Source of the DNA: Anaerolineaceae bacterium
Lineage (GTDB): Bacteria; Chloroflexota; Anaerolineae; Anaerolineales; Anaerolineaceae
Length of the DNA: 64,000 nucleotides
Assembly: GCA_002702705.1 (NCBI GenBank)
Contig: PABH01000033.1
Coordinates: 21,295-85,294, forward strand
Reading direction: 5' to 3'
The notes under the pieces were generated by a model. The model had not been told where the DNA came from. It ran no database searches and saw only the letters and a program-made list of their open reading frames with translations. The translations under genes were made by a program, and so were the position numbers. This document shows positions 17,631 through 27,053 of this stretch, piece after piece (the first letter of the stretch is position 1; every line of letters begins with the position of its first letter).

Positions 17631-17756
17631 CCTATACTCCCTATGTAGTCCGTTTTATCGGTTTTTTTCTGGATTTTTACCGTTGTATTAATCTTGAATC
17701 ACATCGCTTTTAATATTTAGTTTTCCATAATTTCATATTTAAGAAAGGAGCACACT

Positions 17757-19100
17757 ATGAGTTTGCAGTATCCTTCGATCATTGAGAGAAATGATACCGT
17801 GCAAAAAAAGGGTCACACCCAAAAATATCAACCATACTTCCTGAAAAACTATCAAAAAATGCCACAAATCAAAAGGCTTTCGGCGCAGCAGCGTTTTGAC
17901 ATTGAGGTTGTAGCCAGAGTGCTGCCTTTCCGAACCAACAACTATGTGGTGGATGAATTGATCGACTGGGATCATTTTGAAACCGATCCGATCTATATCC
18001 TCAACTTTCCGCAAAAAAACATGTTAAAACCGCAGCATTATGAAACCATTGCAAATCTGCTGCGTAGTGGTACCAGTGATGCGGAAATTTTACCGGTAGC
18101 CAATAAAATCCGAGAAGAGCTCGACCCACACCCGGCGGGACAGCTCACCAAAAACAGGCCAGAGTTAAATGGGGAAGTCTTAAAAGGCGTACAGCATAAA
18201 TATCGGGAAACGATGTTGTTTTTCCCCAGCCAGGGACAAACCTGCCACGCCTTTTGTACGTTTTGTTTCCGCTGGCCGCAGTTTACCGGCATCGCGGATT
18301 ATAAGTTCGCTATGTCAGAAATTGAACCTGTCATTGAATATATCCGGCAGCATTCCGATATTTCCGATGTTTTGTTTACCGGCGGCGATCCCTTGTTTAT
18401 GAAAACCAAAGTATTAGCCGGTTATATTGAAGCATTGTTGGAAGCTGATTTACCCAACCTCAAAACGATTCGCATTGGCAGTAAAGCATTGGCTTATTGG
18501 CCTTACCGCTTCACGACCGACGATGACGCCGATGATCTGATGATGTTGTTTCGAAAGATCGTTCAAAGCGGCAAGCACCTGGCGATCATGGCTCATTTTA
18601 ACCACCACCGTGAATTAGAGACCACGGAAGTAAAACGTGCCATCAATCGTATCTTAAAAACAGGCGCACAAATCCGCACCCAATCTCCGGTGATGAAAAA
18701 TATTAACGATGATCCAAAAGTATGGGCAACCATGTGGCAACGCCAGGTGGAAATGGGTTTGGTGCCGTATTATATGTTTATTGCCCGCAATACCGGGGCA
18801 CAGCATTATTTCAGCATCTCATTGGAAAGAGCGTGGAAAATCTTTAGAGAAGCCTATCAAACCGTTTCCGGCATTGCCAGAACCGTGCGCGGCCCGGTCA
18901 TGTCTTGTTATCCTGGGAAAGTACAGGTCTTGGGTGTGGATGAGATTGCTGGTGAAAAAGTATACATGCTGCGTTCGATCCAGAACCGGAATCCGGATAA
19001 TGTGTTAAGACCCTTCTTTGCGAAATATGATCCTGAAGCGGTCTGGTATGATCAATTGGTCCCCGCATTTGGTGAAGATAAGTTTTTTGTTGAGGATTAA
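17757..19100 (+). CDS. KamA-family radical SAM protein (lysine 2,3-aminomutase-like)
   Basis: A 447-residue radical S-adenosylmethionine protein. The iron-sulfur cysteines are C163, C167 and C170 in TCHAFCTFCFRW, followed by the SAM-binding TGGDPLF segment. The overall layout, with an N-terminal helical part before the cluster and RIGSKALAYWPYR after it, follows the KamA family, which includes lysine 2,3-aminomutase. A lysine in PGKVQVLGV near the C-terminus sits about where the PLP-binding lysine would be expected, but this could not be aligned with certainty. Substrate is unknown, and no lysine-fermentation or osmolyte gene is adjacent. AAGGAG lies upstream of the start. The gene is monocistronic with a terminator after it. 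Confidence 0.82.
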   Translation: MSLQYPSIIERNDTVQKKGHTQKYQPYFLKNYQKMPQIKRLSAQQRFDIEVVARVLPFRTNNYVVDELIDWDHFETDPIYILNFPQKNMLKPQHYETIANLLRSGTSDAEILPVANKIREELDPHPAGQLTKNRPELNGEVLKGVQHKYRETMLFFPSQGQTCHAFCTFCFRWPQFTGIADYKFAMSEIEPVIEYIRQHSDISDVLFTGGDPLFMKTKVLAGYIEALLEADLPNLKTIRIGSKALAYWPYRFTTDDDADDLMMLFRKIVQSGKHLAIMAHFNHHRELETTEVKRAINRILKTGAQIRTQSPVMKNINDDPKVWATMWQRQVEMGLVPYYMFIARNTGAQHYFSISLERAWKIFREAYQTVSGIARTVRGPVMSCYPGKVQVLGVDEIAGEKVYMLRSIQNRNPDNVLRPFFAKYDPEAVWYDQLVPAFGEDKFFVED

Positions 19101-19189
19101 CTGCTGAAATAAAAAATACCACAGAGATCACATTACCCCTTTAGAACACAGGGCACACAGTAAAAATAAAATATTGAAGAAAATCTTGC

Positions 19190-19250
19190 CTCCCGTTGGT
19201 GAAATTGTAATCTTTCCTGATTAAAAATTTTCCCAACGGGAGCTTGTTTT
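19190..19250 (+). terminator. Hairpin terminator after the kamA-like gene
   Basis: CTCCCGTTGG (19190-19199) pairs perfectly with CCAACGGGAG (19233-19242), followed by CTTGTTTTT. The loop is long (33 bases), so efficiency is uncertain. Confidence 0.55.
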
Positions 19251-19322
19251 TAGGACATCACGTACTCGCAATACAAGGCTTTGCGACGTAGTACCTGTCT
19301 CGTATCGCTATTTTGCCATTTT

Positions 19323-20294
19323 TTAAAGTCCGATTTGTTTCAGGAATTCCATCTTTTTATAAAAATGATCAATGCCGCCGCCTTCATGTTCGTTGTAGCT
19401 GTAGATGGCTATTTCTTTCGTTCCAGCGTAATGGTTAAAGGCGGCATAGACGGTGGAAGGTGGACAGATGGGGTCCATCAACCCCACGGAAAACAGGGCT
19501 TTGGCTGTGGCGCGGGCGGCAAAATTGACCCCGTCAAAGTAAGACAGGGTGTGGAATACGGTTTCCACCTGGTCACGGTAGTTTTTTAAATAGTTTGTAA
19601 TTTCGTAATAGGGATCGCTGTTGGTGAGCTGGGTAGCGCGACGGTAGTGGCAGAGAAAAGGTACCTCGGGCAGGGCGGCGGACACATCCTGCCGCAAACC
19701 AGCTGCCGCCAGTGTCAGGCCGCCGCCCTGGCTACCCCCGGTGATGATGATTCTTGTTTCATCAACCATGGGGTGAGATTGAGCGGCATCCACAGCCCGG
19801 ACGGCATCGGTGATTAAGCGGCGATAATAATAGCTTTGCGGGTTTTGAATGCCGCGGGTCATAAATCCAGGGAACTGTCCGCGCTCGTCATCCGTGAAAT
19901 TGTCCGGTGTATCCCCTGTACGCCAGGATGCGCCTTGACCGCGGGTATCCATAATGAAATGCGCATAGCCTGCGTTTACCCAATTTAACCATTCCATTGG
20001 TTTTCCTCGGCCGCCGCCGTAACCGATATATTCCACAACGCACGGCAGAGGTTGCCTTGTATTTTTGGGTATCAACAACCAGCCCCGAATTTTTTGGCCC
20101 TCAAAGCCAGGAAAGGTAACGTCAAATACATCAACAAAGACCAAAGGCTGATCGATTGAGACAAATTGAGGCTGCCAATCCACTAGCCGCGCTTCCGATA
20201 AAGTTTTTTGCCAAAACTGATCAAAATCGGCAGGTTCTTCTCGTTGTGGTTTGTATTGTTGTAATTCGTGAAGGGGGAGATCAAAAAAAGCCAT
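19323..20294 (-). CDS. Acetyl-xylan esterase / cephalosporin-C deacetylase family protein
   Basis: Alpha/beta hydrolase of the AXE1 family, 323 residues. The nucleophile elbow is ITGGSQGGGL, the acidic residue is in GLMDPICPPST, and the histidine in NEHEGGG. An oxyanion-region segment VVEYIGYGGGRG and the RGQGASW motif are family-typical. These enzymes remove acetyl groups from xylo-oligosaccharides and similar sugars in the cytoplasm; there is no signal peptide here. It is the last gene of an operon with a sugar ABC transporter, which fits deacetylation of imported oligosaccharides. Confidence 0.88.
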   Translation of the reverse strand: MAFFDLPLHELQQYKPQREEPADFDQFWQKTLSEARLVDWQPQFVSIDQPLVFVDVFDVTFPGFEGQKIRGWLLIPKNTRQPLPCVVEYIGYGGGRGKPMEWLNWVNAGYAHFIMDTRGQGASWRTGDTPDNFTDDERGQFPGFMTRGIQNPQSYYYRRLITDAVRAVDAAQSHPMVDETRIIITGGSQGGGLTLAAAGLRQDVSAALPEVPFLCHYRRATQLTNSDPYYEITNYLKNYRDQVETVFHTLSYFDGVNFAARATAKALFSVGLMDPICPPSTVYAAFNHYAGTKEIAIYSYNEHEGGGIDHFYKKMEFLKQIGL

Positions 20295-20304
20295 ATTAAA
20301 CTCC

Positions 20305-21162
20305 TTATGATGGGTGAATGGAATAAATTCGTAACCCTTTGTCCAGGTTTTTTTGAAAAAGAAAAAACACCATAAATACGGGTAAGATCATAATAAACGC
20401 CCCCGCCATAATCCAACCATAATGAAAGCCAAACTCCGTTTGAGAAAGATAGGACAACCCGACCTGTAGGGTAAAACTTTGTGATCGCTGCAGCACGATG
20501 AGCGGTAAAACAAATTGGTTCCATATTCCTTGAAAGCTGAATATGGTTAGGGCTGTTAAACCGGGTACACTGAGCGGGATGATGATTTGTGTGTACAATC
20601 TCCATTCGGAGATGCCATCCAATCGGGCGGCATCTTCCATATCAATGGGTAGGGTGCGCATGAACTGGGTTAATAAAAAGATGCCAATCGCATCGGCTAA
20701 TCCCGGCAGCAGTACACCGGCTAGATGGTTGTTGATCCCCAGCCGAATTAATAACAAATACAAAGGCACCAGGGTTACCATTTGGGGCAGCATTAATGAA
20801 CCAACTATCAAACCAAATAAGAGGTTTCGCCCAGGAAAAGATCGCCGTGCAAATGCATAGGCTGCCATGGAATCAATAATCAAGTGTAAAAAAGTGCCAC
20901 CTACGGCGAGGAGAATGGAATTAAAGAACCATATCCAGATGCGGGAAACCTGGATCGTTCCGGTGGATCGTCCACTGGCTTGTACCAGACCAGAAAAGTT
21001 CTCTAAAGTAGGCAGGAATTTTAGATTGGGTTTTAAGAGTGCCAATGAATTTTCCGGAACAAAGGCGCTTAATAACAACCAAATTAATGGTAAGAGGCTG
21101 AAGAAACCGGTGATAACCAATACCGGCCAGATGAAAAGGTTTTTTAATGCACTCATTTTCAT
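20305..21162 (-). CDS. Sugar ABC transporter permease (MalG/AraQ type)
   Basis: Inner-membrane permease of the carbohydrate-uptake-1 family, 285 residues with about six membrane helices. The coupling loop is in MRTLPIDMEDAARLDGISEWRLYTQIIIPL, the EAA motif of MalG-type subunits. The N-terminal helix and the P-loop-free structure are normal. It should pair with the MalF-type permease encoded just upstream. No ATPase gene is in this operon, so a shared MsmX-type ATPase encoded elsewhere is likely. A second ATG lies at 21156. Confidence 0.9.
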   Translation of the reverse strand: MKMSALKNLFIWPVLVITGFFSLLPLIWLLLSAFVPENSLALLKPNLKFLPTLENFSGLVQASGRSTGTIQVSRIWIWFFNSILLAVGGTFLHLIIDSMAAYAFARRSFPGRNLLFGLIVGSLMLPQMVTLVPLYLLLIRLGINNHLAGVLLPGLADAIGIFLLTQFMRTLPIDMEDAARLDGISEWRLYTQIIIPLSVPGLTALTIFSFQGIWNQFVLPLIVLQRSQSFTLQVGLSYLSQTEFGFHYGWIMAGAFIMILPVFMVFFLFQKNLDKGLRIYSIHPS

Positions 21163-21172
21163 CGTGGTTTTC

Positions 21173-22057
21173 TCATACCTGGTAGGTGAAATCCACCCGT
21201 AATAATCGAAAGGTTAAGAATGTTACGGAACAAACAGCAAAAAACAGAATTGCGGATTGGGCTGATGCCAGGCCGTAATTAGCATCCCGAAAAGCGGTTA
21301 AATAAATCAATTGCATTAGGGTAGTGGTTGCATTTACCGGACCGCCGCCTGTCATTAGATAAACCCGGTCAAAAACCTGGAATCCTGCAATGGTGTAAAT
21401 GACCAGAAGATATAAAGTGGTTGGTTTTAATAAAGGCAAAAAAACAAAAAAGATTTTTTGCCAACGGTTGGCACCATCCAATTCAGCTGCTTCCTCAAAA
21501 GCGGTTGGCAGGGCGGCAAATGCCGCCGAATATAAAATGACCCCACTGCCGGGAATAACCAGGATACTGCTTAGAATAATACTCCACAGGGCTAGATTGG
21601 GATCTTGCAGCCACATCACAGGCTGTCCACCGGCCCACTTAATTACATGATTAAATAAACCAATTTGTGGTTCATAGATCCAGGCCCAGGTTAAAGATAA
21701 AACAACCACACCCGTAACGTGCGGCAGATAATATAAACCCCGAAAGAGGTTTTTGATTTTTTGGTGGAAAGATTGTAATAAAAATGCAATCCCAAACGCG
21801 GATGCCATCCAAAAGGAAACAACCAAAACGGTATAAAGGAGGGTATGCCAAAAGGCCATCCCAAATAATTGGCTGTTTAGGAGGTGTTCGTAATTTTTAA
21901 AACCAATCCATTTTGCCCCTTGAATATCCCATTTTTGGAAGGACAAAACGAATACATGCAGTAAGGGATATAAACGAAAGACAATAAAAAAGAAAAAAGC
22001 GGGCAGGATAAAAAAATAACTCCAAATAAGCTGTGATTTTTTCCAATGCAATTTCAC
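21173..22057 (-). CDS. Sugar ABC transporter permease (MalF/UgpA type)
   Basis: First permease of the sugar importer, with about six membrane helices and the EAA motif in ALPTAFEEAAELDGANRWQKIFFVFLPLLKP. The tail TGGGPVNATTTLMQLIY is typical of the family. I prefer a GTG start at 22057, which has AGGGGA four bases upstream; a GTG at 22072 would abut its own purine-rich stretch and is the alternative, giving five more residues. The gene lies between the binding protein and the MalG-type permease. Confidence 0.88.
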   Translation of the reverse strand: MKLHWKKSQLIWSYFFILPAFFFFIVFRLYPLLHVFVLSFQKWDIQGAKWIGFKNYEHLLNSQLFGMAFWHTLLYTVLVVSFWMASAFGIAFLLQSFHQKIKNLFRGLYYLPHVTGVVVLSLTWAWIYEPQIGLFNHVIKWAGGQPVMWLQDPNLALWSIILSSILVIPGSGVILYSAAFAALPTAFEEAAELDGANRWQKIFFVFLPLLKPTTLYLLVIYTIAGFQVFDRVYLMTGGGPVNATTTLMQLIYLTAFRDANYGLASAQSAILFFAVCSVTFLTFRLLRVDFTYQV

Positions 22058-22090
22058 GGTTCCCCTGCCCACTTTCCTTATTTTTAAAAT

Positions 22091-23380
22091 TTATTTCAAT
22101 TCCGCCTGATAAACCGGTGCAATTTCATTCAACGCTTCTTCGGCTGTTTTTTGGCCAAGCAGTACGGATTGAATGGCTGCATTATACTGGCTGGTAACCT
22201 CAGAGGATATATTGGCTGAAGGTTCAAATACCCCGTAAGGGACAAGCTGCACAATCAGTTCACGCGCAGGGGTGGTGGCGTAACTGGTGTTCGATTTCCG
22301 AAGTCCAGGAGCGCGCTGCCAACCTTCCACATCCAGACTGACTTGCGTACTGGTGAGGTATTGGGCTAAAAGGTGGCTTGCATTTTCCACGGCTTCATCT
22401 TCCACATCAATCACGGCAAACATACCAAAACCCCCGGTAGTGACAATTTCTCCTGATTCTCCGACGGGAGGAGGAATTACGGAAAAATCAAACGCTGCGT
22501 CTTCCAGATTCGCCAGGGTAGCGGGGGTTTCCATTATCATTGCCACATTTTGCCATTCTTTAAATTGCTCTACAACGCTGGCTTGATCTACTGCACCAAA
22601 ATCTGGGGGCGTTACGTGATATTTCAAGGAAAGGTCAGCAATTTTTTGTAAGGCTGAAATACCATTGGGTTGGTTTTGGACAAAAGTGGAAACATCTTCG
22701 CTTAAAACTCTGCCACCATCCATATATAACATGGGCAAAAAGCCAAACATACCCGGCATACTGGGTGTTGAAAAACCATAGACCTGGCTTCCATCTTCTC
22801 GTTCAAAAGTCAGTTGTTGCGCAGCTGCCACAAATTCCTCATACGTCCAGGGTGAATCAATTGTGGGAATGTTTACGCCACGTTCTTCAAATAAGGCATT
22901 ATTGCCGTAAATGGCGACAGCCGTTACCCATAAAGGCCAGGCGTATACTTTTCCGTTCACGGTTGATGCTTCCAATGCACCCGGTAAAAAATCAGCTTTA
23001 TCTTCCTCGGACATAAAATCTTCAGCCGGAGAAATTAATCCACGTTCTACGTAACCCGGCAGGCTGACATTGGCTAGAGAAATCAGATTAACATCGGTTT
23101 TGGTTAACAAGGCTGCCTCAATTTTTGCAGTCCCTTCCTCTGTCCAGGGGATACCGACAATTTCGACCTGAATATTTGGATGTTCTGTCATAAACTGATC
23201 AACGGCCTGGCGAATGGTTACCGTACCTACATCTGTCCCTCCCTCCACGTAACCACGGCGATAATAACGCACAACAACTTCATTATTGTTTGATTCCATG
23301 GTTGGTGACACACCACATGCCGATAACAAAATACTGAGAAATACAAAACATACTGTGAATCTTAAGAACTTTTGAGACAT
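22091..23380 (-). CDS. Sugar ABC transporter substrate-binding lipoprotein
   Basis: Extracellular solute-binding protein of the carbohydrate family, about 429 residues. A lipoprotein signal peptide ends in ILLSACGVSP, so the mature protein should be anchored through a lipidated cysteine. Family features include VRYYRRGY near the start of the mature chain, VEIVGIPWTEEGTAKIEAAL, a PLWVTAVAIYGNNALFEERG segment, and WTYEEFVAAAQQLT. The ATG at 23380 has GGAAGGA about nine bases upstream; a TTG at 23398 in that same stretch is rejected. It follows the diguanylate cyclase gene closely and is probably co-transcribed with it. Confidence 0.9.
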   Translation of the reverse strand: MSQKFLRFTVCFVFLSILLSACGVSPTMESNNNEVVVRYYRRGYVEGGTDVGTVTIRQAVDQFMTEHPNIQVEIVGIPWTEEGTAKIEAALLTKTDVNLISLANVSLPGYVERGLISPAEDFMSEEDKADFLPGALEASTVNGKVYAWPLWVTAVAIYGNNALFEERGVNIPTIDSPWTYEEFVAAAQQLTFEREDGSQVYGFSTPSMPGMFGFLPMLYMDGGRVLSEDVSTFVQNQPNGISALQKIADLSLKYHVTPPDFGAVDQASVVEQFKEWQNVAMIMETPATLANLEDAAFDFSVIPPPVGESGEIVTTGGFGMFAVIDVEDEAVENASHLLAQYLTSTQVSLDVEGWQRAPGLRKSNTSYATTPARELIVQLVPYGVFEPSANISSEVTSQYNAAIQSVLLGQKTAEEALNEIAPVYQAELK

Positions 23381-23401
23381 AAACCTGGTTCCTTCCAAAA
23401 T

Positions 23402-25186
23402 TTATTCGTTTTGATCTTTATTGATGGACTCATAATGGTTCCGAATGGCATCTTCAAAACTAACATTTGCAATAACAACACAGTTTTTCCCCTGGTTTTT
23501 ACCCTGATATAAGGCCAGATCTGCGGATTGTAAGAGCTCACGATAGATTTGACCGTGATAAGGGAATGTGGCGATGCCAATGGTGATGGTGATGGGTTTG
23601 ATCAAATGACCTTTGTTGGGGATTCGAATAAGCTGTACCGCTTTTCTGATTTGTTCCGCACGCTGTTGAGCTTCCGTAATGGATAAACCGGGTAACAAAA
23701 TTAAAAATTCTTCCCCACCATAACGAACGGCCAGGTCGTTCTTACGTAAAAACTTTTTGACCGTAGACGATAATTCCATTAATAAACGGTCACCAACTTG
23801 ATGTCCATATAAATCATTTACTTGTTTGAAATCATCCACATCAAACAATAAAATACTTAAGGGATTATTTGTTCGTTTGGCTGTTTCAATTTCTTCTTCT
23901 AATTTTTCACGTAATAAGCGGCGATTGTTTAAACCGGTCAATACGTCTGTGGTCGCTAATTTTTGCACATGTTGGTAAAGCATCACGTTATGAATTCCAA
24001 GCGCCACCACATTGCTGATTTCCACCAAGATGTCCAATTGTTCTTTATTAGGTTGGCCTGTATTAATGAATAATAAACTGATAAAGCCAATTAATTCGCT
24101 GTGTGCTATGAAGGGGACAATCATAAAAAAGTCTACTTGTCGATCATTTAAGTGCTTCCCTAAATAATAATCTCGTTCGGTTTGATTCATTTCATTTAAG
24201 ATTAATAATTTTTCTTTTAGGAGTTTTGTATTGAGGGGCGTATTTTCAATGCGTTCTTTTGTTTCGACTAATTTAACCAAATGATCTTCATAAATCGCCA
24301 TATTTATTTTTTCATTATTATGGTTATCAAAAACAACCATGTTGGCAGCAAAATGGGTTGAAAATTGGCGGATTTTTTCCAATGTAAAAGCACTTATTTG
24401 CTCAGCGGAATAAGTGGATAATATTTTTTGCTCTAATTGGTGTAATGTATCTAAACGACGCAGTAGTTGATCACGGGCTTGTTCCGCTTGTTTCCTTTCG
24501 GTAATATCCTGGGTTGCACCATATATCCGAACAATTTTCCCGTTTTTCAATACCGGTTTACTGTAATCTCTTAACCAACGGATATTGCCATCTGGAAGGA
24601 TAATGCGGTATTCAGAAACATCGGACAAACCTTTTTTATTCATTTCACTCCGGCGTTGGGTAACACCCCAATCTTCCGGAGGAATAATGGATAAGGATCC
24701 TCCCATTGCGATCATTTCTTCCAATGTATATCCCACGATATCTTTATATGGCCTGGTTTCCCATTCCCAGACGACCGAACCATCCGGCTCGTAACGCACA
24801 GAACAGGCATAATCGGAAATGACCTCGGAGATCATACGATATCGTTCTTCATTATGCTTAAGGGTGTCATTTAACTCCTGATAATGGCGAACATCATGCA
24901 TCAGCACCAAAAAAGCAGACGTTTCTTCCCAAATTACGGTACCAACCCAAATATCCATAGGTAGTGGTTCACCGTTACTTTCTAAAACAGAAACAGAGCG
25001 TGACCATCCAATTTTTAATTCAATCTCCAAACGATTGTTTTCCGTGAGGTAAAATTTTGCCGCTTCATTTTTAAACAAAACGGTATGCTCGGAATCCAAT
25101 ATGAAAAATGCCTCTGGGATTAAGTTTAATAAAACCAAAGGTGATATTTTTAAGTTTTTTGAATCATTGGGTTCTGTTTTTTTCAT
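23402..25186 (-). CDS. PAS-PAS-GAF diguanylate cyclase
   Basis: A 594-residue signalling enzyme predicted to make cyclic-di-GMP. Two PAS domains (about 15-110 and 115-235, the second ending in GATQDITERKQAEQ) precede a GAF domain (about 250-410) and a GGDEF domain. The active site is RYGGEEF. The inhibitory RxxD site is present as RKND five residues before it, so feedback inhibition is expected. No membrane segment is seen. The gene lies at the head of the sugar-transporter operon, with 3 bases between its stop and the next possible start, which suggests sugar uptake and cyclic-di-GMP are co-expressed. Confidence 0.92.
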   Translation of the reverse strand: MKKTEPNDSKNLKISPLVLLNLIPEAFFILDSEHTVLFKNEAAKFYLTENNRLEIELKIGWSRSVSVLESNGEPLPMDIWVGTVIWEETSAFLVLMHDVRHYQELNDTLKHNEERYRMISEVISDYACSVRYEPDGSVVWEWETRPYKDIVGYTLEEMIAMGGSLSIIPPEDWGVTQRRSEMNKKGLSDVSEYRIILPDGNIRWLRDYSKPVLKNGKIVRIYGATQDITERKQAEQARDQLLRRLDTLHQLEQKILSTYSAEQISAFTLEKIRQFSTHFAANMVVFDNHNNEKINMAIYEDHLVKLVETKERIENTPLNTKLLKEKLLILNEMNQTERDYYLGKHLNDRQVDFFMIVPFIAHSELIGFISLLFINTGQPNKEQLDILVEISNVVALGIHNVMLYQHVQKLATTDVLTGLNNRRLLREKLEEEIETAKRTNNPLSILLFDVDDFKQVNDLYGHQVGDRLLMELSSTVKKFLRKNDLAVRYGGEEFLILLPGLSITEAQQRAEQIRKAVQLIRIPNKGHLIKPITITIGIATFPYHGQIYRELLQSADLALYQGKNQGKNCVVIANVSFEDAIRNHYESINKDQNE

Positions 25187-25383
25187 GTTTTTTTATGGTT
25201 GGTTTATACCGTTTGTAAAAACCATACCACTTTTTTCCACTCAATAATCAAGTTTACTTGAAGAAAAAAACAAAGTCAATCAGGGAATTTATTTATTATA
25301 TGGAAATTTGCAAAGTGGATTGGTTAGAATTACTTTTGATGGTTGATAAAAAATTGTAGGCATCAATAATTGGTTTCACCGAT

Positions 25384-25412
25384 TTTATATTTTTTGGTTA
25401 GCCTGCTATAAT
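25384..25412 (+). promoter_or_regulatory. Promoter of the Ig-like lipoprotein gene (extended -10)
   Basis: TATAAT at 25407-25412 is preceded by TG at 25404-25405, an extended -10. TTTATA at 25384-25389 is 17 bases upstream as a weak -35. The remainder of the 25187-25463 gap is A/T rich and holds no gene. Confidence 0.6.
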
Positions 25413-25463
25413 TTTAGCAATCCATACAATTCAGATGCCGTCTATTTTAAGAGGAGAGGGATA

Positions 25464-26432
25464 ATGAAAAAAATCGTTTCGATTGGTTTCGTATTTTTAT
25501 TATTGTTCGTTTTATTAAGTGCCTGTAATTTGCCGCGTTCCGGTTCACAACCGACGACAGATCCGAATGTGGTATTTACGGCTGCGGCTTTAACTGTGCA
25601 GGCAAAGCTGGAAGAAAACACGCCCATTCCCGCACTGCCTACGACTGCTCCCCAAGAACAACCAACCCAGCAGCTGCCAACAGAACAACCACCCGCTGCG
25701 GCAACCGCTACTTCGCTGCCCAGCCCAACCAAAACCAGTGTGCCGTGTGATGTTGCCAAATTTGTTTCTGATGTGTCAATTCCGGATGATACAGTCTTTG
25801 CTCCCGAAGCATCCTTCACAAAAACCTGGCGAATCAAAAATGAAGGCACCTGTACCTGGAACACCAGTTATGCTGTCGTATTTGATAGTGGAGCCAGTAT
25901 GGGCGGTCCCGCTTCCTTTGCAATCCCAAGTGATGTTGCGCCTGGACAATCCATTGATATTTCGGTTGACCTGAAAGCGCCAGCTTCGGCGGATACATAT
26001 AAAGGAAACTGGATGTTAAGAAATGCCAGCGGTGTTATTTTCGGATTGGGTGATGAGAACAAACCATTTTGGGTGCAAATCAAAGTACAAGAACCCACTT
26101 CGGTACCTTTTGCGGTTACCTCCGCATCTTTTGATATGATACCAAATACCTTCACAGGTGTTTGTCCAGCTAATATTGTATTAAGAGGGAAGATTAAAAC
26201 CAATGGTGCTGGTTCAGTGACCTATACTTACCGCCGTGAAGATGGTTTTATTTCTCCTCCGATGACCAAAAATTTTGATTCCGCAGGAGAATTAAATTTA
26301 GTAGATTATGTTATGCCTGTAGGCGGAGCCGCAGGGTTTGCTTGGGCTGGTAATGTGTGGATTTGGATTGATGAACCAAACCACCAATCCTTTGATAAAC
26401 AGTTATTTACGATTAATTGTTTAGCGCCCTAA
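25464..26432 (+). CDS. Lipoprotein with an NBR1-type Ig-like domain
   Basis: A 322-residue exported protein. The signal peptide ends in LLSACN, a lipobox. A threonine/proline/glutamine-rich linker (about 30-90) leads to a domain of about 110 residues with SFTKTWRIKNEGTCTWN, SVDLKAPASADTYKGNWML and PFWVQIKV. That is the NBR1-like Ig domain found often in secreted proteins of Anaerolineae-type Chloroflexota. A second small beta domain follows (about 210-322) with CPANIVLRGKI and two cysteines. The function is unknown; a cell-surface binding or structural role is likely. It is transcribed alone, with a terminator after it. Confidence 0.75.
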   Translation: MKKIVSIGFVFLLLFVLLSACNLPRSGSQPTTDPNVVFTAAALTVQAKLEENTPIPALPTTAPQEQPTQQLPTEQPPAAATATSLPSPTKTSVPCDVAKFVSDVSIPDDTVFAPEASFTKTWRIKNEGTCTWNTSYAVVFDSGASMGGPASFAIPSDVAPGQSIDISVDLKAPASADTYKGNWMLRNASGVIFGLGDENKPFWVQIKVQEPTSVPFAVTSASFDMIPNTFTGVCPANIVLRGKIKTNGAGSVTYTYRREDGFISPPMTKNFDSAGELNLVDYVMPVGGAAGFAWAGNVWIWIDEPNHQSFDKQLFTINCLAP

Positions 26433-26455
26433 AATCGGGTATAAGAAAATTTTTT

Positions 26456-26483
26456 AAAAGCCTGATTGTTTGATCAGGCTTTT
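26456..26483. terminator. Bidirectional terminator between convergent genes
   Basis: AAAAGCCTGAT (26456-26466) pairs with ATCAGGCTTTT (26473-26483) across a 6-base loop. The A/T ends give U-runs on both strands. It serves the Ig-like lipoprotein gene (plus) and overlaps the stop of the flavin-reductase-like gene (minus). Confidence 0.85.
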
Positions 26484-27031
26484 AATTTCCATTTCTGCCC
26501 TTCTTTGTACCCCGTGCCAATCACTTCTCCTATCGTGTAATACCGGTTATCCAAACCATAAGCGATTGGTGACCATTGATTCAAGGATTTATCAATCAAA
26601 TCCTCTTCCAGCCATGTTTGAACAATATTACTTATAAAAATACACCGTTTTTCCACCTGCACTTCTTGCAAAACAGTACAAATTAAATTCGCTGGACTTT
26701 CTTCAATCAGTGGTACGTTGGGATAAAGAGGGGTTGTGTTCCATTGAAAAATATTTGATTTATCCTCATCTTTTCCTGAAACCATCCCACAAAAATCGAC
26801 TCGGGAAAGCATTTCCTGAACAGGCAGATTGATACTAAATTGCTTAATAGTACGCACCCATTGGGTAGAAAAGTGATTTTCATGTAAACTTACAACGATC
26901 AAAGGGGGATTCAATCCCATTACGGCAACATCTCCAATGGTCGTGAAATTTACACGTTGTTCTATTTTTACACCAAGCAGTACAATCGGGATGGGATAAA
27001 GGAATGGAATTGGTTTTACTTCTTTTTTCAT
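26474..27031 (-). CDS. Flavin-reductase-like domain protein
   Basis: A 185-residue protein of the split-barrel FMN-binding family. It shows YPIPIVLLGVKIEQRVNFTT, MGLNPPLIVVSLHENHFS and QFSINLPVQE, the strands that cradle FMN, then an ESPANLICTVLQEVQV strand near the dimer interface. Members either reduce flavin with NAD(P)H or bind FMN for other redox uses. The C-terminal domain (GLDNRYYTIGEVIGTGY) is also common in the anaerobe-type members. It is 22 bases downstream of the GNAT-like gene and probably co-transcribed; the functional link is unknown. Confidence 0.82.
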   Translation of the reverse strand: MKKEVKPIPFLYPIPIVLLGVKIEQRVNFTTIGDVAVMGLNPPLIVVSLHENHFSTQWVRTIKQFSINLPVQEMLSRVDFCGMVSGKDEDKSNIFQWNTTPLYPNVPLIEESPANLICTVLQEVQVEKRCIFISNIVQTWLEEDLIDKSLNQWSPIAYGLDNRYYTIGEVIGTGYKEGQKWKLKA

Positions 27032-27053
27032 AGGAACTTGTTTATTTTTTGGT

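Larger units (their letters stand above)
17206..17756. other. 551-base divergent intergenic region between cheA and the kamA-like gene
   Basis: No credible gene lies here. The cheA side holds the TTTAC-N19-TGCTATCTTT motif (17272-17305). The kamA-like side holds a predicted folded leader (17514-17630). TATAAT occurs at 17500-17505, but the nearest TTGGCA is only 12 bases away, so I do not call that promoter firmly. The stretch 17430-17510 is very A/T rich. Confidence 0.7.

Noticed and set aside
17510..17756. Lysine riboswitch before the kamA-like gene
   Set aside because: The long multi-helix core of the lysine riboswitch is not recognisable.
23319..23326. GCCGATAA as a sigma-28 promoter
   Set aside because: It is inside the sugar-binding-protein gene and no TAAA box is found 11-15 bases upstream.
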